Shown: one piece after another, positions 26,104 through 35,858 of the stretch
Layout of the letters: each line of letters begins with the position of its first letter
Numbering within the stretch: position 1 is the stretch's first letter
Assembly (NCBI RefSeq): GCF_000331735.1
Contig: NC_020126.1
Coordinates: forward strand, 7,443,501 to 7,507,500
Direction: 5' to 3'
DNA length: 64,000 bases
Source: Myxococcus stipitatus DSM 14675
Lineage (GTDB): Bacteria; Myxococcota; Myxococcia; Myxococcales; Myxococcaceae
The notes under the pieces: model-generated
The model's input: only the letters and a program-made list of their open reading frames with translations
Told to the model about the DNA's origin: nothing
Databases searched by the model: none
Translations under genes and position numbers: made by a program

Positions 26104-26249
26104 GCTCCCCCCAAGGATGCATTGCACGCCATCTCCGAGATGACGTGCTCCTGGAAGGATATGCGCGACAACCCCTCTCATCCAAACACAGGGAGGGGCA
26201 TCCCTGACTCACCCTGCGCCCCGGGACACGGAGCGCCGGGAGACAGGGC

Positions 26250-26549
26250 TCACGGACAGATGTTGTAACAGGAGCCCGCCCCGCGCTCGCGACACTCCGC
26301 GGTGGAGCCACACCGCGAACAATCACGGGAGCAGTAGCCCAACACGCCCACGGGCTCCTCGGAGAACAGCGCGGGAGTCACTTCCGCGGGCTGGCCGGCG
26401 CGGACCTTCGACATGAGCAGCGTCTGCCGGTCCGCGTCACAGGCGCTTGGCGCGGACGGGGCCGGCTCATCTCGAGGCATGGAGATGACAATCATTCCCA
26501 CCATGACGGCCAGCGCCAGCATGAATCCCAAGACAGGTCTCAGCAGCAT
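26250..26549 (-). CDS. Small membrane-anchored Cys-rich protein
   Basis: A 99-residue protein with one N-terminal hydrophobic segment (VLGFMLALAVMVGMIVIS) that is an anchor or signal peptide. The C-terminal 30 residues hold a compact cysteine motif: GYCSRDCSRCGSTAECRERG then SCYNICP. The pattern fits disulfides or metal binding. No family recognised. Confidence 0.65.
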   Translation of the reverse strand: MLLRPVLGFMLALAVMVGMIVISMPRDEPAPSAPSACDADRQTLLMSKVRAGQPAEVTPALFSEEPVGVLGYCSRDCSRCGSTAECRERGAGSCYNICP

Positions 26550-26649
26550 GCACGACTCCTGGAAGGGGGACAGCGCTCATGATGCCGCCGCGGCCTGACT
26601 CGCCCGCATGCGTCATCCCCCGTGCTGTGGGGTGATGAACACGCGGCCG

Positions 26650-29643
26650 TCACTGCGCGGACTTCGCGCCGCGTCGCGCCGTCTGGCGTTGCTGGATGCC
26701 TCGGCGCAGCTTGGCGATGAGGACCTCCGGACTGGCGGAGCGGACCATGACGTCGTCCGCCCCCGCGTCGAGCGCCGCGGTGAAGGCGGCGGGGTCCTCC
26801 TTGTCGACGATGAGGTAGATGGGGAGGTCCTCGGTCGAAGGCGACTTGCGCATCGCCTGGAGCAGCGCGCGGAGGTCCCCATCCGGCAGCGGGTCGGCGA
26901 GGATGGCCGCCTGCGCTCCCGCCGCCAGCGCCTTCTCCACGTCGGCGCGGGTCTTCGCGCGCACCGTGCTCAAGCCCTCCGCCATGAGGCGGATCTGCAG
27001 CGTCATCGCGTTGGCCCCATCCGTCTCCGCCACCACCACCCGAGGCGCCGCCTTGTCGGCCTGGGTGCTCGACTCCAGCTCCGTGGTGAGCGCCTCCATC
27101 GCGGCCACCGGCAGACGCGGGTCCTGGCGCAGCACCTGGAGCGCCTGGGCCGCCTTGGCCGTGGGCGGCTGGGCGCTCTGGACCTCCTGGACGAAGCGCG
27201 CCGCGCACAGCAGCGCGCCCGCGGCACGGCCCCCCGGAGGCGTGCGGTCGTCCCCTTCAGGGAGCACCGCCATGAGGACCTCGCTCACCTCGGGCATCCC
27301 GCTCCCCACGAGCCCCAACGCGCGAGCGCGGGTGGGCAGGACGAAGCGCCGGGGCTCCTCCAGCCGCGCGGCCAGGGCCAACGCGCTGGCGGCGGCGGAG
27401 AGCAGGCCTTCCTCCACGCGCCCCGCCCCCATCCTCGACACCAGCCGCCGGGCCAGCTTGGTGAGGAACGGCGCAAGGGTCGCGCTGCCGGCGAGCATGG
27501 ACAACATCCCATCCAGCAGGCGCGCCTGGAGCTCCGCGAGCTTCGCCAGTGGGCCGCCCTCGCCCAGGAGCGCCGCGCTGTAGGAAGGCAGCAGGCGCAC
27601 CTCGACCTGGGGATGCGCGCTCCTCAGCTTCTGCGCCAGCCCCGCCGGGTCCGCCACCGCGTCCTCCAGCACCAGCACCAGCTCGTAGCCTCCCAGCGAC
27701 AACGCACGCGGCGCATCGGCCGCGGGGCTGGTCGCCGCCGCGAGCCCCTGCACCAGGAGGAGCCGCACCGCGGCCTCTCGCGGCTCGGAAGGCTCCGCCA
27801 CCACCAGCACCATGCGCGCGCGAACATCGCCGCGCACGGGGCCGACGCGGGCCACGGGCTCGGTCGCGGGGGGCTTGGACTCCGCGAAGGTGCTCTCGTC
27901 GAGCACCCGGCGTCCGGTGAACTGCTCGGAGAACTGCGACATCATCCGGGTGTCGCGGGCCTTGTCCTCCGGGGAGGGCTCCAGGGGAATGGGGTCATGC
28001 GCCCGCACGTAGGGCGCAGGGGCCTCTTCCACGGGGGGATAGAAGCGCTGGAGGGTCTTCCGGATGCCCTGCTCGGAGGCGAAGAGCCCCTGCACCGCGA
28101 CGGCGCGCGTGGAGAACTTCAGCGCGTCGGTGACCTGCACGTCGCGCGGGTCCAGCACCGCGCAGACGAGCTCGCGGCCTCGCACGGCGAGCGGCACCGC
28201 GCACAGCCGCTCACACAGCTCGCGGGGAATCTGCTTGAGCAGCTCCTCCGGGACGGGAACGGACTGGAGCTTGTCCTCGGTGATGTGGGGCAGCCCGCTC
28301 TGCTCGGACAGCGCGCGCACCAGGTTGTCGGGCTCCAGCCACCGCTCCTGGATCAACACCTGACCGAGTCTCCCACCGCGCTGCTTCTGGAGCGACAGGG
28401 CCTGGTTGAGCATGTGCGGCGTGAGCATGCCGCGCGTCAGGAGGATGGTGCCCAACTGCTGCCGCGCCCGGGAGGGACGCGGGCCGAGTCCCGCGGCGAT
28501 GACGGGGGCCACGGCCGTGGGGGGAGGCTCGATGCCCAGGACGGGCTTGGGGGTGACGGGGCGAACCACGGCGGCTTCCGCGGGGGGCGGCGTCACCGGG
28601 CGCAGCATGGGAGGCGGTGGAGCGGAGACGGAGTGGCGCCGCACCTCCCGGGCGGGCGTCGAGCGGGTGCGCGCGAGGTCCTCGTCCTCCAGGCGGATCT
28701 CCTCACCGGGCGCCCCCGCGAGGTCGACCAGGGGCGAGCGCCAGTCGGGATTCGCGCGGCTGAAGAGGCTGGCGATATCGACGGAGCCCACGCGCAGGCG
28801 GTGGTCGAACAGGAAGTTCTGGATGGACTCGGAGAACTCGCGGGCCGCGGGGCAGCGGGCATCGGGGTTGGCCGCCAGCGCGCGCGTCAGCAGCTCCCAC
28901 AAGGGCGCGGGCACGCCGGGGAGCGGCTCCAGGGTGCGCTCGTTGAAGCTGCCCAGCGCGTGGATGATTTGAGGCGTGGAGCCCTCGAAGAGCCGCTTGC
29001 CCGCGAGCATCTCGTAGAGCAGCAACCCCAGGAGGAAGATGTCGCTGCGCTGGTCCACGGGGCGGCCATGGACCTGCTCGGGGGACAGGTAGTTGATCTT
29101 CCCCTTGATGACGCCGGCCTGCGTCTCCTGCCGACCCTCGTCGGCCACCTTGGCGATGCCGAAGTCGGCCAGCTTCACGCCTCCGTTGGAGGAGACCATG
29201 ACGTTGGAGGGATTGACGTCGCGGTGGACGATGTTGAGCGGCGCGCCCGAGGGGTCCGTGCGGCCATGGGCATACGCGAGCCCTTCGGCCACCTGATGGG
29301 CGATGAAGCAGATCTCCCGGAGGCCCAGCGGCACCTGCCGGGCGCGGGCGGTCTTGAGGAGCGCGCTCAGGTTCTCCCCGTCCACGAACTCCATCACCAT
29401 GTAGTACTGGCCCGCGCTGGTGCCCAGGTCCAGCACCTGCAAGACATTGCCGTGCTGAAGCGTGACGGAGAGCTTGGCCTCGCGCAGGAACAGCTCCACG
29501 AAGGAGGCATCCTGGACGAAGGACGGCAAGATGCGCTTCACCGCGACAGGCTTTTCAAAGCCTTCCGCGCCAACCACCTTGCCTAGAAAGACCTCGGCCA
29601 TTCCGCCCGCGGCCAGCTTCTTCACTATCCGGTAGGTCCCCAC
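26650..29643 (-). CDS. Ser/Thr kinase with MshEN and receiver-like domains
   Basis: A 997-residue signalling protein. Residues 1-280 are a Hanks-type kinase with all key residues: Lys36 (VAVKRI), HRDVNPSN (140-147, catalytic Asp142), DFG (160-162) and an activation segment ending INYLSPEQ. After a Pro-rich linker, residues 395-535 match the MshEN/GspE N-terminal domain (LGTILLTRGMLTPHMLNQAL), which in some ATPases binds cyclic di-GMP. Two receiver-like segments follow, near 608-720 and 880-990 (AILADPLPDGDLRALLQAM, ALDAGADDVMV). GTG 29643 has GGAG upstream. Targets are unknown. Confidence 0.9.
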   Translation of the reverse strand: MGTYRIVKKLAAGGMAEVFLGKVVGAEGFEKPVAVKRILPSFVQDASFVELFLREAKLSVTLQHGNVLQVLDLGTSAGQYYMVMEFVDGENLSALLKTARARQVPLGLREICFIAHQVAEGLAYAHGRTDPSGAPLNIVHRDVNPSNVMVSSNGGVKLADFGIAKVADEGRQETQAGVIKGKINYLSPEQVHGRPVDQRSDIFLLGLLLYEMLAGKRLFEGSTPQIIHALGSFNERTLEPLPGVPAPLWELLTRALAANPDARCPAAREFSESIQNFLFDHRLRVGSVDIASLFSRANPDWRSPLVDLAGAPGEEIRLEDEDLARTRSTPAREVRRHSVSAPPPPMLRPVTPPPAEAAVVRPVTPKPVLGIEPPPTAVAPVIAAGLGPRPSRARQQLGTILLTRGMLTPHMLNQALSLQKQRGGRLGQVLIQERWLEPDNLVRALSEQSGLPHITEDKLQSVPVPEELLKQIPRELCERLCAVPLAVRGRELVCAVLDPRDVQVTDALKFSTRAVAVQGLFASEQGIRKTLQRFYPPVEEAPAPYVRAHDPIPLEPSPEDKARDTRMMSQFSEQFTGRRVLDESTFAESKPPATEPVARVGPVRGDVRARMVLVVAEPSEPREAAVRLLLVQGLAAATSPAADAPRALSLGGYELVLVLEDAVADPAGLAQKLRSAHPQVEVRLLPSYSAALLGEGGPLAKLAELQARLLDGMLSMLAGSATLAPFLTKLARRLVSRMGAGRVEEGLLSAAASALALAARLEEPRRFVLPTRARALGLVGSGMPEVSEVLMAVLPEGDDRTPPGGRAAGALLCAARFVQEVQSAQPPTAKAAQALQVLRQDPRLPVAAMEALTTELESSTQADKAAPRVVVAETDGANAMTLQIRLMAEGLSTVRAKTRADVEKALAAGAQAAILADPLPDGDLRALLQAMRKSPSTEDLPIYLIVDKEDPAAFTAALDAGADDVMVRSASPEVLIAKLRRGIQQRQTARRGAKSAQ

Positions 29644-29752
29644 GAGTTCTCCGGAGCCGCCATGGAATTGCAGTGGTGCCGGAGAGAGGAAAGGTCACAA
29701 TCGAGGGGTCTGATCCGCCCTGTGATGGGAAAGCATTGAGAGTGTTTGTTCT

Positions 29753-31768
29753 TCAACGCTTCCCGGGTGGAGGAGTGTTTGCTGGTGGATGGATGGCCGG
29801 ACGACCGGTGCCGTCGCCTCGCGGCAGGTCCAGCCCCTCTCGTTGCAGGAACCGGCGCAGCGCCACGGGCCGTCGGTGCGCGACGTCTCGCAGGCGGTCT
29901 ATCACCCATTGCCAGTACGCCTCCGACTGCGGATAGCCCCACCTCGAGATGTGCTCAGGAATCTCCGGGGCCAGCCGCGCCGCCCCGGCATCCAGCACCG
30001 CGAGCACCCGCTCGGTCGTGAACGTATTGTCCAGGTGCCAGTGGAACCGCGTGATGAACCGCTCCCGGAAGATGGGAGACTTCATGAGGCTGCGGAAGAG
30101 CACGACAAAGGGCTCCCCCAGCCGCGTGTCGTGCAGGAGCCGTCCCAGGGAGTTGGCCTCCGGCCCCAGCATGAACGCGTAGTCCAGGTCGTACAGCAGC
30201 CACCTCCAGCGGCCATCCCCCGCGCCCGTGCCCGGGGTGTTCTCGCCGCCGCGATAGCGCCAGTACTTGAGGTTGTTCTGGGGCCAGTCGTCGTTGCCGA
30301 AGTAGACCTGCGCGATGTGGTAGTCGATGAAGTTCTCCACATCGATGCGCGCCTCGACGTACGCGAAGTGCTCGGGGACCGCGAGGTCGTGCGTCCGGAC
30401 ATAGGCCAGCAGCTCCGCGTAGGGGGTGACGTCCCCGGCCTCGCCCGTGTCGAGGTTCCCAGGCCCCTCCAGGATGACGATCTTCTTCCGGTTCAGCCCG
30501 TAGTGGCTCGCCAGGGTGTACTCGTCGAGCCGCTCCCGAATCTCATGCAGGCCCCAGTACTCACCGTTGAGGAACACCACCGTGGGGCGACAGGGCTGGG
30601 TTTCCAGCTGCGTCTGGTGCAAGAGCTCCGGGAGGACACAGTCCTTGATTCGGGAGCCCATCTGGTCCTGGCCCGAGGCCCGGACGAGCAGTCGCTTGAG
30701 GCCTCGGAACGGGTGGTTGGGGAAGAAGTTCGCCGGGAACCACTCCGGGCCGTACTCCGCTTTCGCATACAACCGCAGGCTCTTCTGCGGCAACGACGCG
30801 CTGCCGGAGCCGTGGATGCGCACCCCCGCGTTCTGTGCGAACACCGGCGCCCCCGTCGCCTCGAACCACTCGACGTGGACGGGCCGCTCCCACGCCTCCC
30901 CATCCTGCCTGTAATTGCCGGGCCCCCAGTAGTCGGGCCAGTGAGGCGTCTCGTCGTAGATGCGCCCCGGGACATAGATGCCCTGGTCGTACCCGAAGAA
31001 GTTCTCCGCGTTCGTCACCAGGGAGAGGACGGGCAGCGAATAGACGGGCTCTTGGACGAGATAGGTGCGCGCTTCACCGGCGCCCACGGGGGTTGCTCCC
31101 GAGAAGCGCTGGAGCCGGACCACCGTCCCGAGCACGGGGGTCGCCGCGGGCGGCATCCACCTCCACGACTCGGGGGCCTCCGCGGGATTCGTCGGAACGA
31201 GACTCAGCGGCGCGGGCTGCCCTCGTCGGCTCAGCAACACCAGGGGCACGGTGTAGACGGGCGACGACGGCCCCGGCGCCGTGCCGTCCAACGTGTAGTG
31301 TGTCGTGGTGCCCGGCTCCACGGGCAACGTCAGCAGCGCCTCGGCGGAATACAGTCGCGCGGGCGTGCTGAAGCGCAGGTGCTGGAAGTCGAGCCGGGTG
31401 CGCAGCTCCGTCCCCGTCGACAGATGCGCGACGGCTTCCAGGAACACACTCCCCTCCCCCGGCGCCCAGGGAATGCTCCACCGCCCCTCCGCCTCCAGCT
31501 GCGCCTCCCCGAGCAACACGGAGCCCTCATAGAGCTCGACCCGGTCCACCCCCGCATCCACCGGGAAGCCTCCCCGGAGGATGTGTTGCGCGTTGTCCAT
31601 CGCATCGATGGTGAGCGCGGCCCGCGTCGACTCCGCCGCGGAGCCCCTTGGCGCCCAGAGGCAGGCGACGAGCACCAGCCCGAGCGCCCCCAACCTCGAC
31701 TCCCGCTTTCGAGTCACACGAGGTGGCGTTGTACCGCGACAAGTCCTGATGATTCGGGAGTTCTCCAT
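29753..31768 (-). CDS. CotH kinase family protein 1
   Basis: A 671-residue exported protein. After a signal peptide (LGALGLVLVACLWAPRGSA) come beta-sandwich repeats including a chitobiase-like block HYTLDGTAPGPSSPVYT. The C-terminal 380 residues are the CotH domain: VRIHGSGSASLPQKSLRLYA, NRKKIVILEG, DYHIAQVYFGNDDWPQNN and the acidic kinase-like motif RWRWLLYDLDYAFMLG. CotH proteins phosphorylate spore-coat or surface proteins. It is the paralogue of the gene ending at 33072. ATG 31768 (second of two adjacent ATGs) has GGAG at the better distance. Confidence 0.85.
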   Translation of the reverse strand: MENSRIIRTCRGTTPPRVTRKRESRLGALGLVLVACLWAPRGSAAESTRAALTIDAMDNAQHILRGGFPVDAGVDRVELYEGSVLLGEAQLEAEGRWSIPWAPGEGSVFLEAVAHLSTGTELRTRLDFQHLRFSTPARLYSAEALLTLPVEPGTTTHYTLDGTAPGPSSPVYTVPLVLLSRRGQPAPLSLVPTNPAEAPESWRWMPPAATPVLGTVVRLQRFSGATPVGAGEARTYLVQEPVYSLPVLSLVTNAENFFGYDQGIYVPGRIYDETPHWPDYWGPGNYRQDGEAWERPVHVEWFEATGAPVFAQNAGVRIHGSGSASLPQKSLRLYAKAEYGPEWFPANFFPNHPFRGLKRLLVRASGQDQMGSRIKDCVLPELLHQTQLETQPCRPTVVFLNGEYWGLHEIRERLDEYTLASHYGLNRKKIVILEGPGNLDTGEAGDVTPYAELLAYVRTHDLAVPEHFAYVEARIDVENFIDYHIAQVYFGNDDWPQNNLKYWRYRGGENTPGTGAGDGRWRWLLYDLDYAFMLGPEANSLGRLLHDTRLGEPFVVLFRSLMKSPIFRERFITRFHWHLDNTFTTERVLAVLDAGAARLAPEIPEHISRWGYPQSEAYWQWVIDRLRDVAHRRPVALRRFLQREGLDLPRGDGTGRPAIHPPANTPPPGKR

Positions 31769-31959
31769 CATGTCTCCAGAACCGCCATGGGATTGCCAGC
31801 ACACGGGAGCAACGCAAGCTCAGCCTCTCGAGCCCGGACTCGAGAGGTGGATTGAGAGACATGACGCGTGTTCTTTGTTCAATGGGCACGCCCCATGAAG
31901 TCCGCTGCTGGAACCCGCCGCGCGTCGACAGGGATTCACTGGGAGCAGCGAGCCTTGAA

Positions 31960-33075
31960 TCAGGAGACGGAGCCGCGGCGCTGGTGACGCAGGGCCACGA
32001 GCAGCATGCTGGCGAACGTCACCACCAGGACGGCCACCTCCTCCAGGCTGTCCAGCGGAGCCTCGTTCTCGTTGATGAGCGCGAGGCTCGAGAGACACAG
32101 CACCAGGTGGACGCTGAAGACCGGCAGCGACGCACTGCCCAGCAGCACGAGCACCCTCGGCCTCAGCCATCCGTAGACCCGCGGCGCGCCCCTGTCCGCG
32201 AGCAGGGCCAGCGCCAGGAAGTTCACCAGGCGCAGCGGCCCCAGCGTCCACTTGTCGAGCAGCGCGGGATGGTCCACCAGGAAGGGAACGGACGGCCACG
32301 CATACCGCGCCAGCAGGAACAGCAGCACCAGCCCCCAGACACCTCCCAGCAGCACGCGAGAGCCCGTCCACCCCGAGACATGCCCCCGTGCCCGAAGGCT
32401 CCCCCGCCACACGCCCACCACCCACAGGAATTGCCAGGCGAACAAATCGAATGCCCCCGAGTGCCCCATCTTCACAGGGACCCACGCGACCTTCCCCAGC
32501 CCGGCGTACAGCATCTGCTTGAGTCCCAGCTGGGCCCAGAGCCAGACCAGGCCACTGAGACACACCACCTTCGCCCAGCCCGCCTCCCTCGCCGCGAGCA
32601 ACAGCACCGGGGTCAGGACCAGCAGCACCACGTACAACGGCAGGATGTCGAGCAGCGGTGGACAGTAGAGCAACGCGAGGCTGCTCCACAGCGCGGTGAC
32701 GGGCTCCTGGTGATAGAAGTCGAGCAGGTTGAGCACCGCGGGACGGTGCGAGGCCCAGCCCACCGTGCCGATGACCGTGAAGGCGAAGAGCAGCAGCCCC
32801 ACGTGGTGCGTGTAGACCTCGAGCGCTCGGCCCCGCAGGCTCCGCCAGAGCCGCCCCGGCGTGTCCCACGCCTTCGCGTGAGCCCCGCCCACCAGGAACG
32901 CCGACAGGAACACGAAGCCCTCGGCGGCCGAGACGAAGCCGAAGGGCTGGCTGCTGTAGGCATTCAGCCGGGTGGGCAGATGCGTCAGCGTCATCAACAC
33001 GAGGAGCAGCCCTCGCAGGGCATCCAGCTCCGGCCTGCGCGGCGCCGAAGGGACGGCGGCGTCCCCGCTCCTCAC
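31960..33075 (-). CDS. OpgC-like membrane acyltransferase
   Basis: A 371-residue integral membrane protein with about ten hydrophobic helices. The N-terminal RRPELDALRGLLLVLMTLTH and FVSAAEGFVFLSAFLVG blocks match OpgC, which succinylates periplasmic glucans, within the wider acyltransferase 3-like group. GTG 33075 overlaps the stop of the upstream CotH gene by GTGA, so the two are translationally coupled. An acyl or succinyl modification of a surface glycan is the family-based guess. Confidence 0.85.
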   Translation of the reverse strand: MRSGDAAVPSAPRRPELDALRGLLLVLMTLTHLPTRLNAYSSQPFGFVSAAEGFVFLSAFLVGGAHAKAWDTPGRLWRSLRGRALEVYTHHVGLLLFAFTVIGTVGWASHRPAVLNLLDFYHQEPVTALWSSLALLYCPPLLDILPLYVVLLVLTPVLLLAAREAGWAKVVCLSGLVWLWAQLGLKQMLYAGLGKVAWVPVKMGHSGAFDLFAWQFLWVVGVWRGSLRARGHVSGWTGSRVLLGGVWGLVLLFLLARYAWPSVPFLVDHPALLDKWTLGPLRLVNFLALALLADRGAPRVYGWLRPRVLVLLGSASLPVFSVHLVLCLSSLALINENEAPLDSLEEVAVLVVTFASMLLVALRHQRRGSVS

Positions 33076-35000
33076 GGTGAGCCCAGCTCCTCTTGAAGCA
33101 ACCGGCGCATCACCTCCGGCCGGCGCGCCAGGGTGTCACGCAGGCGCTGGACTTCGTCTCGCCAGGACGCCTCGGACTCCGGATACCGCCACCGCGCGAT
33201 GTGCTGCGGCATCTCCGGCGCCAGCAACTCCACCGTGGCATCCAGCCGCGCGAGCACCCGCTCCGGAGCGAACGTGTTGTCCAGGTGCCAGTGGAACCGC
33301 GCGACGAATCGCTCGCGGAACCCGGGCGACGTCATCAGGCCGCGGAACAGCACGACAAAGGGCTCCGCCATCCGCTCGTCGCGCAGCAGCCGGCCCAGGG
33401 AGTTGGCCTCGGCCCCTCTCGCGAACGCGGCGTCCAGGTCATACATCAACCAGCGCCACCGGCCGTCGCCCGCGCCGGGAGTCGCCGAGCCTCCGCGATG
33501 GCGCCAGAACTTGATGTTGTTCTCGGGCCAGTCCTCGTTGCCGAAGTAGAGCTGCGCGACGTGGTAGTCGATGAAGTCCTCCACGTCGATGCGCGCCTCG
33601 ACGTGCGCGAAGTGCTCCGGCACGGAGAGGTCGTGCTCCCGGACATAGGCCAGCAGCTCCGCGTAGGGGATGGCGTCCTCGGCCTCTCCCGTGTCGAGGA
33701 GACCGTCCCCTTCCAGGATGACGACCTTCTTGCGGTTCAGCCCGTGATGGCTCGCGAGGGAGTACTCGTCATACCGCTCCCGAACCTCATGCAGGCCCCA
33801 GTACTCCCCATTGAGGAACACCACCGTGGGGCGACAGGCCTGGAGGGCCAGGCGTGTCTCGCGCAGGAGTCCCTGGAGGACGCAGTCCTTGAGCTTGCTG
33901 TTCTGTTGGTCCTGCCCCGAGGTGCGGACCAGCAGCCGCTTGAAGTCCCGGAGCGGGTGGCCGGGGAAGAAGTCCGCCTGGAAGGACTCCGGGCCATAGT
34001 CCTCCTTCGCATACAATCGCAGACTCTTCTGCGGCAGCGCGGCGCTCCCCGAGCCATGGATGCGCACTCCCGCGTTCTGCGCGAACACAGGCGCACCTGT
34101 CTCCTCGAACCACTCGACGTGGACGGGGCGCTCCCACTCCTTCCCATCCTGCATGTAATTGCCGGTGCCCCACCCCGCCGTCCCCTCCGGGGACGGGTCA
34201 TGCATGCGGCCCGGGACGTAGATGCCCTGGTCATGCCCGAAGAAGTGCTCCGCATCCGTCACCAGCGAGAGGACGGGCAGCGACGTGGCGCCCTGGCCGA
34301 TGAGATAGGTGCGCGCCTCCGCGGGCCCCACGGGCGTCTCTCCCGAGAAGCGCTGGAGCCGCACCACCGTCGCGAGCACGGGCGGCGTGGCGGGCGGCTT
34401 CCATCTCCAGGTCTCGGGAGATGTGTCTGGATTCGTCGGGATGAGGCTCAGCGGCGCGGGCTGTCCTCGCTTGTTCAGCAACACCAGGGGCGTGGTGTAG
34501 ACAGGCGACGAGGGCCCCGGCGCCGTGCCATCCAACGTGTAGCGCGTGGTGATGTCGGGCTCGGTGGGGAGCGCCAACAGCGCCTCGGCGGCATACAGGC
34601 CCTCGGGCTCGGTGAAGCTCAGGCGCTGGAAGTCGAGCCGCGTGCGAATCTCCGTCCCCGCCATCGCGTACGCGACGACCTCCAGGAACTCGCTCCCCAC
34701 GCCCGGCTGCCATGGGATGCTCCAGCGGCCCTCCTCCAGCAAGGCCTCGCCGAGCAACACGGAGCCCTCGTAGAGCTCCACCCGGAACACGCCGGCTTCC
34801 ACCGAGAAGCCTCCGCGCAGGACGTGCTGCTCGTTGTCCATCGCGTCGATGGTGAGGACCGCTGGCGAGGACTCCTCCCCCACTTCATCCGAGGACACCT
34901 CGGGGGCACGGCGACAGGCGACGAGCGCCCACACGAGCAACGCGAGCACCCCCGCGCGGCGCCCCGACACGCCAAGAGGGAACAGAGAAGACACGAGCAT
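33072..35000 (-). CDS. CotH kinase family lipoprotein 2
   Basis: A 642-residue paralogue of the gene at 29753, very similar across its length. The N-terminus is a lipoprotein signal (VLALLVWALVAC). Then come AVLTIDAMDNEQHVLRGGF, the chitobiase-like RYTLDGTAPGPSSPVYT and the CotH domain with VRIHGSGSAALPQKSLRLYA, DYHVAQLYFGNEDWPENN and RWRWLMYDLDAAFARG. In the last motif the second copy has Ala where the first has Tyr. TTG 35018 is an alternative start with GAGG upstream. It is coupled to the OpgC-like gene downstream. Confidence 0.85.
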   Translation of the reverse strand: MLVSSLFPLGVSGRRAGVLALLVWALVACRRAPEVSSDEVGEESSPAVLTIDAMDNEQHVLRGGFSVEAGVFRVELYEGSVLLGEALLEEGRWSIPWQPGVGSEFLEVVAYAMAGTEIRTRLDFQRLSFTEPEGLYAAEALLALPTEPDITTRYTLDGTAPGPSSPVYTTPLVLLNKRGQPAPLSLIPTNPDTSPETWRWKPPATPPVLATVVRLQRFSGETPVGPAEARTYLIGQGATSLPVLSLVTDAEHFFGHDQGIYVPGRMHDPSPEGTAGWGTGNYMQDGKEWERPVHVEWFEETGAPVFAQNAGVRIHGSGSAALPQKSLRLYAKEDYGPESFQADFFPGHPLRDFKRLLVRTSGQDQQNSKLKDCVLQGLLRETRLALQACRPTVVFLNGEYWGLHEVRERYDEYSLASHHGLNRKKVVILEGDGLLDTGEAEDAIPYAELLAYVREHDLSVPEHFAHVEARIDVEDFIDYHVAQLYFGNEDWPENNIKFWRHRGGSATPGAGDGRWRWLMYDLDAAFARGAEANSLGRLLRDERMAEPFVVLFRGLMTSPGFRERFVARFHWHLDNTFAPERVLARLDATVELLAPEMPQHIARWRYPESEASWRDEVQRLRDTLARRPEVMRRLLQEELGSP

Positions 35001-35121
35001 CGAGCCACGCCCGAGCAATCCTCGTGCCTCAAACTATCTCCGTGAATTCATGGGAGTGAGCCCAGGACGCCGTGGCAGTGTGCAACGCCCGGGGTGGCGG
35101 ATTGCCACGGCGGGCGAAGCC

Positions 35122-35449
35122 TCAGGGCTCGGTGTCGACGACCCTCATCTCGAGCGGGAAGCCGCCGCCACAGTCCATGAGGGAGGCCTTCTCCTTCCCC
35201 TGGGCCCGCTTGCCCTTCGTGCCTCGGTAGGGCCCCGTGACACGTCCAGGTCCCCCGCACTTGGTCTGGACGTACCAGGTGCCGTTGCCGCGGTCGCACC
35301 AGCCGACAGCGACGTGTTCATCCTTGTGGCTCTGGTAGGCCTTTCACCCTGTCGGGCCCACGCCCGCGCTCGGGGTCGGCTCCTCCGCCAGGCCCTCACC
35401 GGCGATCAGCATTCCCCCGAGCGTCGCGACGACGCCCGCCAGCCTGCAT
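35122..35449 (-). pseudogene. Disrupted small secreted protein gene
   Basis: Two coding-like parts lie in one minus-strand frame, split by TGA at 35344-35346. Upstream is a signal-peptide-like stretch, LAGVVATLGGMLIAGEGLAE, then EPTPSAGVGPTG and the stop. Downstream is a plausible mature domain with paired Cys: KDEHVAVGWCDRGNGTWYVQ, TKCGGPGRVTGPYRGTKG, MDCGGGFPLEMRVVDTEP. The best start, ATG 35449 after AGAGGAAC, is two bases out of frame with the signal peptide. So the gene seems to have a nonsense mutation and a frameshift. Confidence 0.5.
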
Positions 35450-35858
35450 TGATGTTCCTCTCTTCTCGAAGTGCGGCGGTCCGTCCTCAGACATGAGGAC
35501 CCGCGAGGAGTGGAACAAGGCGCGCGCGGACCGAGCAGGGGACCTTGGCGACGGAGGAACAGGCGGCTCACGCCCTCGTCCGTCAGACGCCCCATGAAGC
35601 AAGTGGGTGGCTGAAGCTCGAGGCCCTGGCGCGAAGTCGACCCACCCCGCTCACGAGATGCGCGACATCACCGCGCATTCTCATGCAACGAGAGCACGCT
35701 TCATCGAAGCGTGGAGCCGCAATCAGGAGCGCTCACACATCGTATCGTCGTCACGTTCCAAGGATTTCTCCGGAGAGGGACACGGGCGCAACTCCTCGTG
35801 GCTCCAGCGGATAATCCGGACGCAATACTCGTGATGTATCAGAGGGGGATGACAGACC
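35450..35858. other. Intergenic region
   Basis: About 400 bp of somewhat lower GC upstream of the C39-like gene. No gene is supported here and no clear promoter was found, although the region should drive the gene at 35859. Confidence 0.35.

Noticed and set aside
35344..35346. TGA as a selenocysteine or read-through codon
   Set aside because: No SECIS-like hairpin recognised after it and the likely start codon is also out of frame, so gene decay is simpler.
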